Shown here in pieces: positions 1 to 8,380 of a stretch of 64,000 bases of DNA (position 1 is the stretch's first letter; every line of letters starts with the position of its first letter). Under the pieces are notes generated by a model. It saw only the letters and a list, made by a program, of their open reading frames with translations. It was not told the DNA's origin and ran no database searches. Source of the stretch: JAFDVL01 sp964631865 (GTDB lineage: Bacteria > Acidobacteriota > Blastocatellia > RBC074); the NCBI GenBank assembly GCA_964631865.1, contig CAZWAK010000006.1, positions 35,287 to 99,286 of the forward strand. Reading direction: 5' to 3'. A program made the position numbers and the translations under genes.

Positions 1-163
1 CCACGCCCCACAACCCGCCGACCAGCGACGAACTCCACCACCGTTTGCGTTCGCCGACAATGGTCGAAATTGCCGCAAGGTGATCGGCTTCGAGGGCGTG
101 CATTAAGCCAATGGCAAAGCCGGTGGTGAGTAAGGTGAAACTATAAGCGGTGGTCGTTTGCAT
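1..163 (-). CDS. NicO/UreH-like nickel-cobalt transporter, N-terminal fragment
   Basis: This is the first 54 codons of a gene that runs off the left edge. The ATG is at 163. The translation begins MQTTTAYSFTLLTTGFAIGL, followed by MHALEADHLAAISTIVGER and a WWSSSLVGGLWG stretch. A hydrophobic segment followed by H-A-L-E-A-D-H is the signature of the high-affinity nickel/cobalt (NicO, UreH-like) membrane transporters, in which the HX(4)DH motif contacts the metal. The gene points away from the nitrite reductase gene. The family call is firm from the motif; metal specificity cannot be read from a fragment. Confidence 0.72.
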   Translation of the reverse strand, partial: MQTTTAYSFTLLTTGFAIGLMHALEADHLAAISTIVGERKRWWSSSLVGGLWGV

Positions 164-513
164 AACAATTCGGTTTCCGTTTGATTGGTGCAGTGTAACG
201 GAGCGCGCCTGAGAAGTAACGTTTGCAGGGATTGTAACGACAAAATAATCTGCGCCGTGCCCAGGCAATTGGTTTGACAATCTTCGCCCTAATCCGTATC
301 TTGGCGTTTCGTTCAACTATCTTTGCTCGGAGTTTGACCGTGATTTTTTTTACTCAACTTTGCGCTAAATGCTCTTGTTGTTGTCCACCGCGAAGCCAGT
401 GGAACCGGTCATCTTTGCCTGCAATCATAACCACCTAAGATCGTAGCAAGAATGAAACGCCATAAGCGCCTCGGTTCCAACCAACGGGAATTCGAGGCGT
501 TTTGATTTTGGTA
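164..513. other. divergent intergenic region
   Basis: These 350 bases separate two divergent genes. Apart from the promoter candidate at 274-302, no gene, repeat or hairpin stands out. The reductase leader would be about 200 nt if that promoter is used. Confidence 0.5.
274..302 (+). promoter_or_regulatory. candidate sigma70 promoter for the nitrite/sulfite reductase
   Basis: TTGACA at 274-279, a 17-nt spacer and TATCTT at 297-302. The -35 is a full match and the -10 matches at 4 of 6 positions. The start point would lie near 309. The assignment is by consensus only. Confidence 0.35.
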
Positions 514-2649
514 ATGACAATGAAAGCAAATTCGACCGAACTCAAAGAAACCGCCTTCCAATCGCTGCCGCAATATTTTGAAGATGAAATGGCGCAGTAC
601 GAAACGATGATTCAAAAATTTCGCGCGGGGCTGATCGGCGAAACCAAGATGCAGAAGTTTCGCCTGCAATTCGGCACCTACGCCCAACGCCAGGACGGCG
701 TGCAAATGCAGCGCATCAAGATTCCCGGCGGTTATTTGACAGCGGATCAATTGACGCGGCTCGCCGATGCCGCCGAACAATACGCGAGCAGTTTTATTCA
801 CTTCACCACCCGCGAAGACGCGCAGTTGTATTACCTGCAACTCGAAGACACGCCGAATCTACTGCGCTCGTTGCAAGAGGTCGGCATCACAACGCGCGAA
901 GCCTGCGGCAATACGGTGCGCAACATCACGGCCTGTTATCGCGCGGGCGTTTCGCACACCGAAGTCTTCAACGTTTACCCATACACCGACGCGCTGTTTC
1001 GCTTCCTGCTGCGCAACAAACACAACCAGAATATGGGGCGCAAAATGAAATTCGCGTTTGAAGGCTGCACCGAAGATCACTCCGCGCTCGCCTTTCACGA
1101 TCTCGGTTTTCAAGCCGTCGTGCGCGAAGAAAACGGCGAAGTCAAACGCGGCTTCAAGGTGTACGTCGGCGGCGGTTTGGGCAGCGCGCCAATGCTGGCC
1201 AAAATCTACAGCGAATTCCTGCCCGTCGAAGAGATGTTCAATTTCACGCTCGCCGTCATTCGCATCTTTGATCGTTACGGCGAACGCAAACAGCGAATGA
1301 AAGCGCGGATGAAATTCCTGGTGCAATCCATGGGCTGGGAAAAATTCAAAGCGGCGGTGGATGCCGAACGCGAAATCATCGGCGAGTTGCCGAGCGTGGA
1401 TTCTTACTTGCAAGAAATCGTCGAGCCGGAAATCGCATCATCAAGCTTGAACATCCTCGACCCAATCACGAACGACCCGAATTATCAGCAATGGGCCCAA
1501 GACAACGTGATTGCGCACGCACGCGAAAACCTGCGCGGCGTTCACGTCAGAACGAAGCTCGGCGACATCACTTCAGATCGCGCCCGCGAACTCGCTGGAA
1601 TCGCGCGGCAGTTTTCGGCAAGCGAGTTGCGCGTTTCGATTGAGCAGAACTTGTTCCTGCCCTGGGTGCGCGTGAGCGATTTGCCTGCGCTCTATCAAGC
1701 CTTGCAACAAGCGTCGCTGCACGATGCCGGAGCCGAAACGATTGCCGACGTGACGGCTTGCCCTGGCGCGGATACTTGCCGCTTGGGCATCGCTTCGGCG
1801 AAAGGTTTGGGCAGCGCGATTTCAGAATCGTTTTTTACTGGCTCGCTCGCGCCATATCGCGAAGCGAATCGTGATTTGCGCATCAAGATTTCGGGCTGTC
1901 CGAACGGCTGCGCGCAACACGCTGTCGCCAACATCGGCTTCCACGCCGCCGCGTTGTCCGCCAACGGGCGCAACGTGCCGACACATATTTTGTTCCTCGG
2001 CGGGGCTTCGAATCATGGCGCTCCGCACGCGGGCAAGATCATCGGCAAGTTCCCGGCGCGCGCTTCGATTCAAGTCGTCGAAGCGTTGCTCAAACTCCAC
2101 CACGACGAAAAGCAGGACGGCGAAGATTTCAATGCGTTCCTCGCGCGCCTGGGCGATCAGCGCGTGAAAGCCGTGTTGGAGCCGTTGCGCGCTGTGCCTA
2201 CGTTCGATGAAGACCCGACGTTTTATGACGACTACGGCCACGAGAACGAACAGTTCACCGTGCGTTCCGGCGTGCGCGGCGAATGCGCGGGAACAACGAT
2301 TGCCGAACTTGTGCCGACCTTTGCGGACGCGCACGAACGCCTCTCACAAGCCGCTGCACAGTTGCATCACGCGAACTACGAAGCCACCATCCTCGAAGCG
2401 TATGAAGCCGCTGTCGCGGCGGCGCGCGTGCCGTTGTATCAACGCTTGGTGGACCCGATCACGTCGCTCGAAGCGTTGTGGTCGTTTGAAAATGTCTTTG
2501 TGTTGTCAGGCGCGACAAACGGCGAGTGGAAAGAGTTGTCGGCCACGTTTGAGGCGTTGAAAGCCGCGCCTCCCGGCGAAGCCAATGCGCAAAAATCGTT
2601 GGAGACGGCGCGGGCGTTTGTGGGTTATTGCGAAGGCTTCGCAATATAA
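514..2649 (+). CDS. siroheme-dependent nitrite/sulfite reductase
   Basis: About 711 residues. It reduces nitrite or sulfite to ammonium or sulfide with six electrons, usually from ferredoxin, in the cytoplasm. The siroheme/4Fe-4S ligand pattern is complete: TACPGADTC (C-X5-C) at about residue 415, followed by ISGCPNGCAQH (C-X3-C). Two ferredoxin-like half domains (residues 60-130 and 340-405) alternate with the cofactor domains, as in the family. The last 140 or so residues form an extra helical region rich in Ala and Glu that ordinary assimilatory enzymes of about 550 residues lack; it resembles a HEPN-like helical bundle. Starts at TTG 502, ATG 514 and ATG 520 are all possible; 514 was chosen, without a convincing ribosome site. 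No siroheme-synthesis or partner gene lies nearby, so nitrite versus sulfite is undecided. Confidence 0.9.
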   Translation: MTMKANSTELKETAFQSLPQYFEDEMAQYETMIQKFRAGLIGETKMQKFRLQFGTYAQRQDGVQMQRIKIPGGYLTADQLTRLADAAEQYASSFIHFTTREDAQLYYLQLEDTPNLLRSLQEVGITTREACGNTVRNITACYRAGVSHTEVFNVYPYTDALFRFLLRNKHNQNMGRKMKFAFEGCTEDHSALAFHDLGFQAVVREENGEVKRGFKVYVGGGLGSAPMLAKIYSEFLPVEEMFNFTLAVIRIFDRYGERKQRMKARMKFLVQSMGWEKFKAAVDAEREIIGELPSVDSYLQEIVEPEIASSSLNILDPITNDPNYQQWAQDNVIAHARENLRGVHVRTKLGDITSDRARELAGIARQFSASELRVSIEQNLFLPWVRVSDLPALYQALQQASLHDAGAETIADVTACPGADTCRLGIASAKGLGSAISESFFTGSLAPYREANRDLRIKISGCPNGCAQHAVANIGFHAAALSANGRNVPTHILFLGGASNHGAPHAGKIIGKFPARASIQVVEALLKLHHDEKQDGEDFNAFLARLGDQRVKAVLEPLRAVPTFDEDPTFYDDYGHENEQFTVRSGVRGECAGTTIAELVPTFADAHERLSQAAAQLHHANYEATILEAYEAAVAAARVPLYQRLVDPITSLEALWSFENVFVLSGATNGEWKELSATFEALKAAPPGEANAQKSLETARAFVGYCEGFAI

Positions 2650-2654
2650 AAAAC

Positions 2655-2752
2655 GAGATTACGAAACACACGAAAATAACGGAACACACGAAAACGTTCT
2701 GATGGTGAAAGCTTTTCGCTACTTTTGTCATTTTCGTGTGTTTCGTAATCTC
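2655..2752. repeat. 23-bp perfect inverted repeat around a 52-nt spacer
   Basis: The left arm is 2655-2677 and begins GAGATTACGAAACACACGAA. The right arm, 2730-2752, is its exact reverse complement. The left arm is followed by a partial direct copy (GGAACACACGAAAAC at 2681-2695). It lies just after the reductase stop codon and could fold into a long hairpin as RNA, acting as a 3'-end structure. It has no poly-T tail, so it is not a classical terminator. It may be a miniature dispersed repeat. Confidence 0.85.
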
Positions 2753-2807
2753 TCTTTTGCCACCTCAGATTGATTCGCACTCCGTTTTTTTGTAGGCTGT
2801 CAACGCC

Positions 2808-3746
2808 ATGCAATTTCTCTTCGTCTTACTTTCCCTTCCGCTTCTGTATTGGTCACAAGGCATCGAAACCGCGCCGCAACTCAAACAAGCGGGACTCGAA
2901 CAATTCGCCGTGCCGCCCGAAAAGGTCGAAGCCTGGCGCGAGGCGGGCTTCAAAGTTACGGCGATGCCGCGCAACGAATTGGAAGGGCGCGAACGCTTGT
3001 TGATGCCGGGCGTGCAACGCAAATACAACGTTGCTTCGCCGACGCGCGCGCCCTGGGTGGACGCGAACGGCTGGCGGTTTTTGCGCGCGCCTGCCGGACA
3101 ATATTTGTATGACCTCTCCGCAGGCAAAGCCGCGCTGGCCGCTGCTGAAGCGTTCGTCTACAACGCCGATGCGGTCGTGAAAATCGAGCCGTCGGATTTG
3201 GAAGCGTTCGGGCAAATGCTGGCGTTTTTGCGCACGTTGCCGACCGAAGAAATGCCGGGCGTGGCAGACTTCACGTTCATTGACACGGGTTCGACCGCAA
3301 GCGGCGAAGTGATGAATTTGTTCCTGCGGCGCAATCTGCTGTTTCAGTTGGAAAAGTATCCGTCGTCGCTGCATCGCCTCAACATCAAGCTCGGCACGCG
3401 CGACTATCCCGAAGCGGTCGCCGCCGATCCGAGCGCGTTTGCGCAAAAGATTCGTCAACAACTCGGCGATGACAACCGCTCGCTGAGAATTTATGGCAGC
3501 GAAGTTGTCATTGCGCACCTGCTGAGCGATTCGACGAAGCTGCGCTTGCATTTGCTGAATTATGGCGGGCGCGAAATCGAAGGCTTGCGCGTGCGATTGC
3601 GCGGCAAGTTTCAGGAAGGTGCGGCAATGGTTGCAGGCAGCGGGCGCGTGGCATTGCAGGATTTTTTGCGCGCCGACAAAGCGACGGAATTCACGTTGCC
3701 GAAGATAGGTAGTTATGCGCTGATTGAATTGCCGGTTGCGAAGTGA
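2808..3746 (+). CDS. secreted protein of unknown function
   Basis: 312 residues. A short hydrophobic N-terminus (MQFLFVLLSLPLLYWSQG) looks like a signal peptide, so export is likely. The rest is a soluble mixed alpha/beta protein with no motif I recognise. Notable stretches are a GWRFLRAPAGQYLYDLSAG segment near residue 85 and a C-terminal beta-rich part (residues 230-310) that looks like an Ig-like or fibronectin-like strand set. The gene stands alone between the inverted repeat and a convergent Uma2 gene, with no spacer at the shared 3' end (3746/3747). A function cannot be given. Confidence 0.75.
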   Translation: MQFLFVLLSLPLLYWSQGIETAPQLKQAGLEQFAVPPEKVEAWREAGFKVTAMPRNELEGRERLLMPGVQRKYNVASPTRAPWVDANGWRFLRAPAGQYLYDLSAGKAALAAAEAFVYNADAVVKIEPSDLEAFGQMLAFLRTLPTEEMPGVADFTFIDTGSTASGEVMNLFLRRNLLFQLEKYPSSLHRLNIKLGTRDYPEAVAADPSAFAQKIRQQLGDDNRSLRIYGSEVVIAHLLSDSTKLRLHLLNYGGREIEGLRVRLRGKFQEGAAMVAGSGRVALQDFLRADKATEFTLPKIGSYALIELPVAK

Positions 3747-4535
3747 TCAAACTTGATCGGGGTCTTGTCCTAATTGTCGCAACATCGCCGCCAGCCTTTC
3801 TGCCCGTAGCACAGCAGCATCTTTCTCAGCTTGTGCTTGTGCAGCATTGGCTTGCGCTTGTGCGGTATCGGCTTGCGCTTGTGCCGCATCGGCTTGCGCT
3901 TGTGCCGCCAGTTCTTTTCCCGTCAGGATCAAATTTCCGCTTTCATCTACCCAACGCAGCCACAGCGCACGCATCCCGGAATAAATGCCTTCCCACATTG
4001 TCAAGCCGATGTGTAGCTCTGGCAATTGCAGCGCATCGTGCGGTTGATACGAGTAGCCATTGAGCCGATAGAGGCGCAGCGTTTCTTCGCTCAAGTGATG
4101 TTCAGGGTCGAAAATCACATAGTACAAAACCCGCATCCGTGCATACGTGTCCAGCTTCTTGGTGTCTTCGCCGCCAATTTTATTCGAGACCACTTCGATC
4201 ACGACATCTGGCGGCTTGCCAAATTCCCAGATGAAATACGAACGATGCTCTTTGGCCCAAACGTTTTCGTCCGCCTGCACGTCCAAACTCAATAACGCAT
4301 CGGGAACAAGCGGGGGCGCTTTGAGCATGTAGAAAACGCCGATGTTGGATTCGGCAAAAAACGTCCGTCCTTCGCCGGGGCCAGGCCACGAAGAATACAG
4401 CGGCTCGACTAACAACCGTTGCTGCACAGCGGAAAAGATGTTGTCCACAGGTTCATCGTCCTCCGTCACGATCTGCGAAAGGTCTAACTCATACGGTGGT
4501 TCTACGACGGTGAGGGCGTTGGAATGTCTTGCCAT
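3747..4535 (-). CDS. Uma2-family PD-(D/E)XK-type protein with repetitive tail
   Basis: 262 residues. The ATG at 4535 has a strong ribosome site (GGAGG at 4541-4545). The middle carries the Uma2/DUF820 pattern: PDALLSLDV, then VVIEVVSNK, a spaced D..K..TYARM and YYVIFDPE. In the family these form the acidic core of a restriction-like nuclease fold; real nuclease activity has rarely been shown. The last 60 residues are a coiled-coil-like run of seven-residue AQAQADA units. A paralogue lies at 37276-38025 and shares the stretches TEDD.PVDN.FSA and RLLVEPLYSSW. Such genes are often multicopy and solitary, as here. Its biological role is open. Confidence 0.85.
   Translation of the reverse strand: MARHSNALTVVEPPYELDLSQIVTEDDEPVDNIFSAVQQRLLVEPLYSSWPGPGEGRTFFAESNIGVFYMLKAPPLVPDALLSLDVQADENVWAKEHRSYFIWEFGKPPDVVIEVVSNKIGGEDTKKLDTYARMRVLYYVIFDPEHHLSEETLRLYRLNGYSYQPHDALQLPELHIGLTMWEGIYSGMRALWLRWVDESGNLILTGKELAAQAQADAAQAQADTAQAQANAAQAQAEKDAAVLRAERLAAMLRQLGQDPDQV
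3833..3910 (-). repeat. 21-bp in-frame tandem repeat in the Uma2 tail
   Basis: Units of 21 bp (GGCTTGCGCTTGTGCNGNATC on the + strand) start at 3849, 3870 and 3891, with a degenerate one before. They encode the seven-residue AQAQADA repeats. Unit loss or gain would keep the frame and change coiled-coil length. Confidence 0.85.
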
Positions 4536-4584
4536 AAGTTCCTCCACTTGCGACCGACAGTGTACTGAGCGAATGTTGCGCACG

Positions 4585-5001
4585 TCAACGCGGCGGAATC
4601 GAATACGTCACCGTCGCGTGCGCAACCGGATCATCTTGCCCTTCGGAATACATCGTCACATCACCAACGGCCAGGCGTTGTCCGAGCTTGAGCAATTTCG
4701 TTTCCGCGATCACATCTTTCGGCTCCGGTTTGCGCAAAAAATTGATGTTCAGATTCGTTGTCACCGCCAGCGCAATCGGCCCGACGTGTGCGAGCGTGAG
4801 CAGATACACGGCAGTGTCGGCGAGCGTCATCAACGCCGGGCCAGAGATTGTGCCACCCGGTCGCAAATGCAAATCCCGGTACAGCAAGCGCAATTGCATG
4901 GATTTGTCTTCGAGCCGCTCGACGCGGAAATGAAAATCGTCCATTTGCGGGAAATGCGATTTGAGGAATTCTTCTAATTCGTACGGCTTCATTTTCAGCA
5001 T
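4585..5001 (-). CDS. PaaI-type hotdog thioesterase
   Basis: 138 residues, the usual single hotdog length. The pattern HLRPGGTISGPALMTLADTA fits the hotdog helix with its HPGG..SG.A...LAD.A signature, in which the Asp and the preceding Gly turn bind and cleave acyl-CoA thioesters. TTNLNINFLRKP is the matching central strand. The ATG at 5001 has AGAGG five bases upstream. It follows the ApbE gene by 8 nt and precedes the Uma2 gene by 49 nt, so the three may share a transcript although their functions are unrelated. The acyl-CoA substrate cannot be inferred. Confidence 0.82.
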   Translation of the reverse strand: MLKMKPYELEEFLKSHFPQMDDFHFRVERLEDKSMQLRLLYRDLHLRPGGTISGPALMTLADTAVYLLTLAHVGPIALAVTTNLNINFLRKPEPKDVIAETKLLKLGQRLAVGDVTMYSEGQDDPVAHATVTYSIPPR

Positions 5002-5009
5002 AATGACCT

Positions 5010-6005
5010 CTATTTCAGATGAATGAATTTCGCTTGGTTCGGTAAGAAAAAAATCACTTCGGTGTTCGCGTACCGTTTGAGCGCGGCTTTCGTGGCTTGC
5101 ACGCCCTGCACATAAAACGCATTGTCGAGCGCATCGCCCATCGTGCCGGTCTGGGTAATCACAGCGACGCTCAAGACGTTCATCACCGGTCGCCCCGTGC
5201 GCGGGTTCATAATGTGCGAATAGCGTTGGCCGTTCAACTCAAAAAACTTTTCGGCGCTGCCGGAAACGGACAGAGCTTGATCTTTCAACCGCACCGTCAG
5301 CGCGATTTTGCGCGCATCGCGCGGGTCTTGCAATTGCACGTCCCAGGTATCGCTCTCAGGCGGTGAACCAAGCGCATAGATCGTGCTGCCGCCTGCGCTA
5401 ATCAAGGCGCGCGCGATGTTGTGTTGTTTGAGAATCGCAACGGCGCGATCCACCGCGTAGCCTTTGGCGATGCCGCCCAAATCCAGTTCAATGCCTGCGC
5501 AATCGAAATGAATCGCTTGCTCTTCAGCATTCAAGCGCACATGTTGCCAGCCGATTTTTTTGCGCACGGCTTGTAATTCCACCTCGCTTGGCATTCGTCC
5601 TGCGCCGCGAAAGAAGCCCCAGGCTTTCATCAACGGGCCAACCGTGATGTCGAATGCGCCATTGGATGCACGACTGTAACGCAGACATTCGGCGATGAAG
5701 TGGAATAGCTCAGGCTCAGTTTTGACAGGATGCGCGGCGGCGATGCGATTGAGTTGTGACAACGGGCTATCGGGTTTGTAATGGCTCATCAGACGATCAA
5801 TGCGATCCACTTCGTCAAAGGCGGCGGTCATGGCTTGCTTGAGTCGTGCGTCATCGTCGCCATACGCCACAATCGAATAGGTGCAAGCCATCGAGATGCG
5901 GCTGTCTTCGTAGCGGATCAAGGGCTGCGCCAGTGCGCAGGCAATCCACGTCAGGCTCAGCAAAATGCCCCCAACCAGATTGCGACAATTTCCAATTTGC
6001 GCCAT
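5010..6005 (-). CDS. apbE: FAD:protein FMN transferase (ApbE family), exported
   Basis: 331 residues from the ATG at 6005, which has AAGGTGG nine bases upstream; a longer start at 6026 has no such site. A hydrophobic N-terminus ending ACALAQ indicates export. Family motifs are present in order: GAFDITVGPL, ELDLGGIAKGYAVD, SAGGS, HIMNPRTGRP and GTMGDALDNAF. ApbE flavinylates periplasmic parts of electron-transfer proteins by moving FMN from FAD to a Thr/Ser. The metal-binding segment reads D-A-L-D-N where most members have D-A-L-S-T, so the usual Thr is Asn. No obvious flavinylation target is nearby. The next gene, a CBM9-like protein, starts 49 nt away on the other strand. Confidence 0.88.
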   Translation of the reverse strand: MAQIGNCRNLVGGILLSLTWIACALAQPLIRYEDSRISMACTYSIVAYGDDDARLKQAMTAAFDEVDRIDRLMSHYKPDSPLSQLNRIAAAHPVKTEPELFHFIAECLRYSRASNGAFDITVGPLMKAWGFFRGAGRMPSEVELQAVRKKIGWQHVRLNAEEQAIHFDCAGIELDLGGIAKGYAVDRAVAILKQHNIARALISAGGSTIYALGSPPESDTWDVQLQDPRDARKIALTVRLKDQALSVSGSAEKFFELNGQRYSHIMNPRTGRPVMNVLSVAVITQTGTMGDALDNAFYVQGVQATKAALKRYANTEVIFFLPNQAKFIHLK

Positions 6006-6054
6006 GATGCTTGTCCACCTTGTCATTCAAATTACCAATTTGGGAAGCACGATT

Positions 6055-6768
6055 ATGAAATACTTGCGCGTCGTTTTGCTCACTCTGTTACTTGCATCGC
6101 TTACAGCTTACGGCACGGCTTACAGCCAAAACAAAGGCGTCATCGTCAGTCAACGCGCCAAAGCGGATTTTGCGCTGAACGCCGATCCGAACTCTACCCA
6201 TTGGAAAGCGGTCACGGGCGTCGTCACCGCCATCAGTCGGCGCGGCGAACCCGTGCCGAACCATCGCACGGAAATCCGTTCGGTCTGGACGCCGAAAAAT
6301 TTGTACTTGCTCTTCATTTGCCAATACGAAGAATTAAACCTCAAAGCGAACCCATCCACAACGACGGAAACCAACAAGCTCTGGGAATGGGACGTGGCCG
6401 AAGCCTTCATCGGCACGGACTTCAACGACATCAAGCATTACACGGAATATCAAGTCTCGCCGCAAGGCGAATGGGTTGATCTCGACATTGATCGCAAACC
6501 GAATCCCGCCAAGCACGATGTAGATTGGAACTCCGGCTACGAAGTCAAAGCGCGCGTGGATGCCGCGAACAAAGTCTGGTACGGCGCGATGCGCATTCCG
6601 ATGAACAAGCTCGACAAACGCAAACCGAAAGTTGGGCTGGAAATGCGCGCGAACTTCTATCGCATTCAAGGCCCGCCGCCGAATCGCAAATTCATCAACT
6701 GGCAGCCCGTGAACAACGACAGCTACCACACGCCGGAAGCGTTCGGGATTTTGCGGCTGGGGAAATGA
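6055..6768 (+). CDS. secreted CBM9-like carbohydrate-binding protein
   Basis: 237 residues. The ATG at 6055 was chosen because a GGGAAG site precedes it and a signal peptide (MKYLRVVLLTLLLASLTAYG) begins there. The mature part is a family-9-like carbohydrate-binding beta-sandwich: HWKAVTGVVTAISRRGE, VWTPKNLYLLFICQYEEL, WEWDVAEAFIGTDF and an FYRIQG...FINWQPV end. These follow the strand order seen in CBM9 domains of xylanases and in standalone acidobacterial proteins. No catalytic domain is attached, so it is probably a binding or accessory protein of the periplasm or cell surface. It overlaps or abuts the next small membrane gene, so the two are probably co-translated. Confidence 0.78.
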   Translation: MKYLRVVLLTLLLASLTAYGTAYSQNKGVIVSQRAKADFALNADPNSTHWKAVTGVVTAISRRGEPVPNHRTEIRSVWTPKNLYLLFICQYEELNLKANPSTTTETNKLWEWDVAEAFIGTDFNDIKHYTEYQVSPQGEWVDLDIDRKPNPAKHDVDWNSGYEVKARVDAANKVWYGAMRIPMNKLDKRKPKVGLEMRANFYRIQGPPPNRKFINWQPVNNDSYHTPEAFGILRLGK

Positions 6769-6770
6769 CG

Positions 6771-7136
6771 ATGAAAGTTGCGAACCTCGTGATGCTCGCG
6801 GCCTTTGTCTTCGGCGTGATTGTGCAATACAACGATCCTGACCCGGCGCGTTGGATGGCGATGTATGGCGCGGCGGCGCTGGCTTGTGGCTTGTATGCGG
6901 CGGGACGGAAGCTGTGGATTGTGCCTGCGATGGTGTTGGTAATGGCAGCGATTTGGGCGGCAACGCTCGCGCCTGCGGCCTTGGGCAAAGTCGGTTTTGG
7001 CGAATTGTTCGAGGCATTCGAGATGAAAGATGAGCGCGTTGAAATCGGACGCGAATTCGGCGGGCTGATGATCATTGCCGCGTGGATGTTGGTGCTGACG
7101 ATTGTCTCGTGGCGCAAACCTTCTCACGCATCGTAG
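6771..7136 (+). CDS. TMEM220-like small membrane protein
   Basis: 121 residues from the ATG at 6771, which has GGGGA eight bases upstream; the ATG at 6765 overlaps the previous stop as ATGA. The start MKVANLVMLAAFVFGVIVQY followed by NDPDP is typical of the TMEM220 family. Four hydrophobic segments are visible (about residues 5-22, 26-44, 48-66 and 95-115). Nothing is known of the biochemical role. The 3' end overlaps the convergent retropepsin-like gene by 13 bp. Confidence 0.8.
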   Translation: MKVANLVMLAAFVFGVIVQYNDPDPARWMAMYGAAALACGLYAAGRKLWIVPAMVLVMAAIWAATLAPAALGKVGFGELFEAFEMKDERVEIGREFGGLMIIAAWMLVLTIVSWRKPSHAS

Positions 7137-7531
7137 GCGCTGAGGTACAGCAAATTGTCGTAATCAATCACGGCCAGTTTCAGATTGCGTAGCCAGCCCT
7201 GTCGCCCCAACAAATTGCGCGGCAGGCCGGAATATTTGGCAAAGTACACCAAACTCTGAAAAGCCAACTCACCCGTCTGAAGCGTGGCCTCGTGTCCGAA
7301 CGCTTCTACCACACCGCCGAGGCGGCTGAAGCGGCGCGGAATTCCTTGCTCAATTGGAATGCCGAGTTCCATTCCTTCATCGTTGGCGAAGGTACAAAAC
7401 TCGGCTCCGGTATCTACCTTAGCAACCGTTTCAATTGACCGATCACCGTACGTAAGCGTGACGTAAAGCGTGATGCTGTCGGAATGCTCACGGTATTGAA
7501 ATTCGTGGTTGAATGAGAGTTCTTTCGCCAT
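7124..7531 (-). CDS. retropepsin-like aspartic protease family protein
   Basis: 135 residues. VDTGAEFCTF near residue 40 is the D-T-G-A active-site motif of retropepsin-like clan AA proteins, and a late NLLGRQGWLRNLKLAVIDYD segment fits the second half of that fold. Bacterial members are small and probably act as dimers; substrates are unknown. The ATG at 7531 starts 2 nt after the stop of the DUF5678 gene, with AGGA inside that gene, so the pair is one transcriptional and probably translational unit. The gene overlaps the convergent TMEM220-like gene by 13 bp. Confidence 0.72.
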   Translation of the reverse strand: MAKELSFNHEFQYREHSDSITLYVTLTYGDRSIETVAKVDTGAEFCTFANDEGMELGIPIEQGIPRRFSRLGGVVEAFGHEATLQTGELAFQSLVYFAKYSGLPRNLLGRQGWLRNLKLAVIDYDNLLYLSAYDA

Positions 7532-7533
7532 CG

Positions 7534-7878
7534 TTAGAATCCTGCCAAAGGCAAATCGTCCGGCGACGGGACACGCATGACTAAAGGCAAATACGCGCCT
7601 GACACATCGGCGGCAGCCCGCACTTCAGCCTGGTTCATTCCGTGTGCAATCAGCTTGTCGCCATCCAGTGCGATCCACTGCCCGGCATAGTCAGGCGCGT
7701 ATTCGCTAAGCCATCGGTTCATCCCGGCGTGATCCGGTTTCGGCGGCACATGCTTATCCAATGGCGCTTTGGCTTGCGGCGTGCGATGTTGCACGATGAG
7801 TTGTTCCAGCTTCGCCTGTTCGGTCGGTGGCAATTGCTCAATCAGCTTCATGATCGTTTCGGCAGTCATCGTTGACAT
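7534..7878 (-). CDS. DUF5678-like protein paired with the retropepsin-like gene
   Basis: 114 residues from the ATG at 7878, which has AGGAG eight bases upstream. The N-terminus (ETIMKLIEQLPPTEQAKLEQ) is a helical stretch like those seen in antitoxin-type DNA-binding or dimerisation regions. The C-terminal half carries WIALDGDKLIAHG and a following AEVRAAAD helix, the DUF5678 signature. The protein is small and soluble. Gene pairs of DUF5678 and a small aspartic protease-like protein recur in bacteria, and tight coupling here suggests joint action, possibly toxin-antitoxin-like or processing, but no activity is established. Confidence 0.72.
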   Translation of the reverse strand: MSTMTAETIMKLIEQLPPTEQAKLEQLIVQHRTPQAKAPLDKHVPPKPDHAGMNRWLSEYAPDYAGQWIALDGDKLIAHGMNQAEVRAAADVSGAYLPLVMRVPSPDDLPLAGF

Positions 7879-8123
7879 AACTATCACTCCTGTTCGATTG
7901 CGCATTATACCCCCGTACCGGAACAACTTATCGTGCCGTTCAGCCGCTTGGAAAATCCGCTTCAGCGCGAACTGAAGCTGCCGCGCGGCAAAGGTTCCCG
8001 TGCTCTTGCTGTCGTTACCGGTGGCGTCGCCGAATCCAGCGGCGGCATTCGCAAAATCTCTTGCCGACGAGAAATCCAGTTCCGCGTCGCGCGGCGTAAG
8101 TGCAGGTGGAGGTTGAAAACACT

Positions 8124-8294
8124 ATGCACAAACTGATTGATCGGAACCCGCAAATTACCTTTGGCTTACTTTTCGTTTTCACGATTGCCATCGCCATCGT
8201 AGGCATTGCCGCTGAGGTTATGTTTATTACGAATCACTTGGAACTTGTCGCGCGCCAGATTAGCTTGCTGACAGTGGGCGGCCTCTCGCATTGA
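8124..8294 (+). CDS. possible small single-span membrane protein
   Basis: 56 residues with one hydrophobic span (LLFVFTIAIAIVGIAAEVMF, residues 14-33) and no homology I recognise. GGAGG precedes the ATG by 12 nt, a bit far. It lies alone in the spacer between the DUF5678 gene and the acetyltransferase gene. It could equally be a chance reading frame. Confidence 0.3.
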   Translation: MHKLIDRNPQITFGLLFVFTIAIAIVGIAAEVMFITNHLELVARQISLLTVGGLSH

Positions 8295-8380
8295 GAGAAC
8301 TGGCCCACCACGAACGCCGTAGGTTGCACGCCGGGGGGAGTCGCAGCTTGCGGCGTTTTGTTGCCTGCCGCTGATGAGGC

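Noticed and set aside
3747..4535. Restriction-modification or defence island based on the Uma2 proteins
   Set aside because: No methyltransferase, helicase or other defence gene is near either copy; Uma2 genes are commonly solitary.
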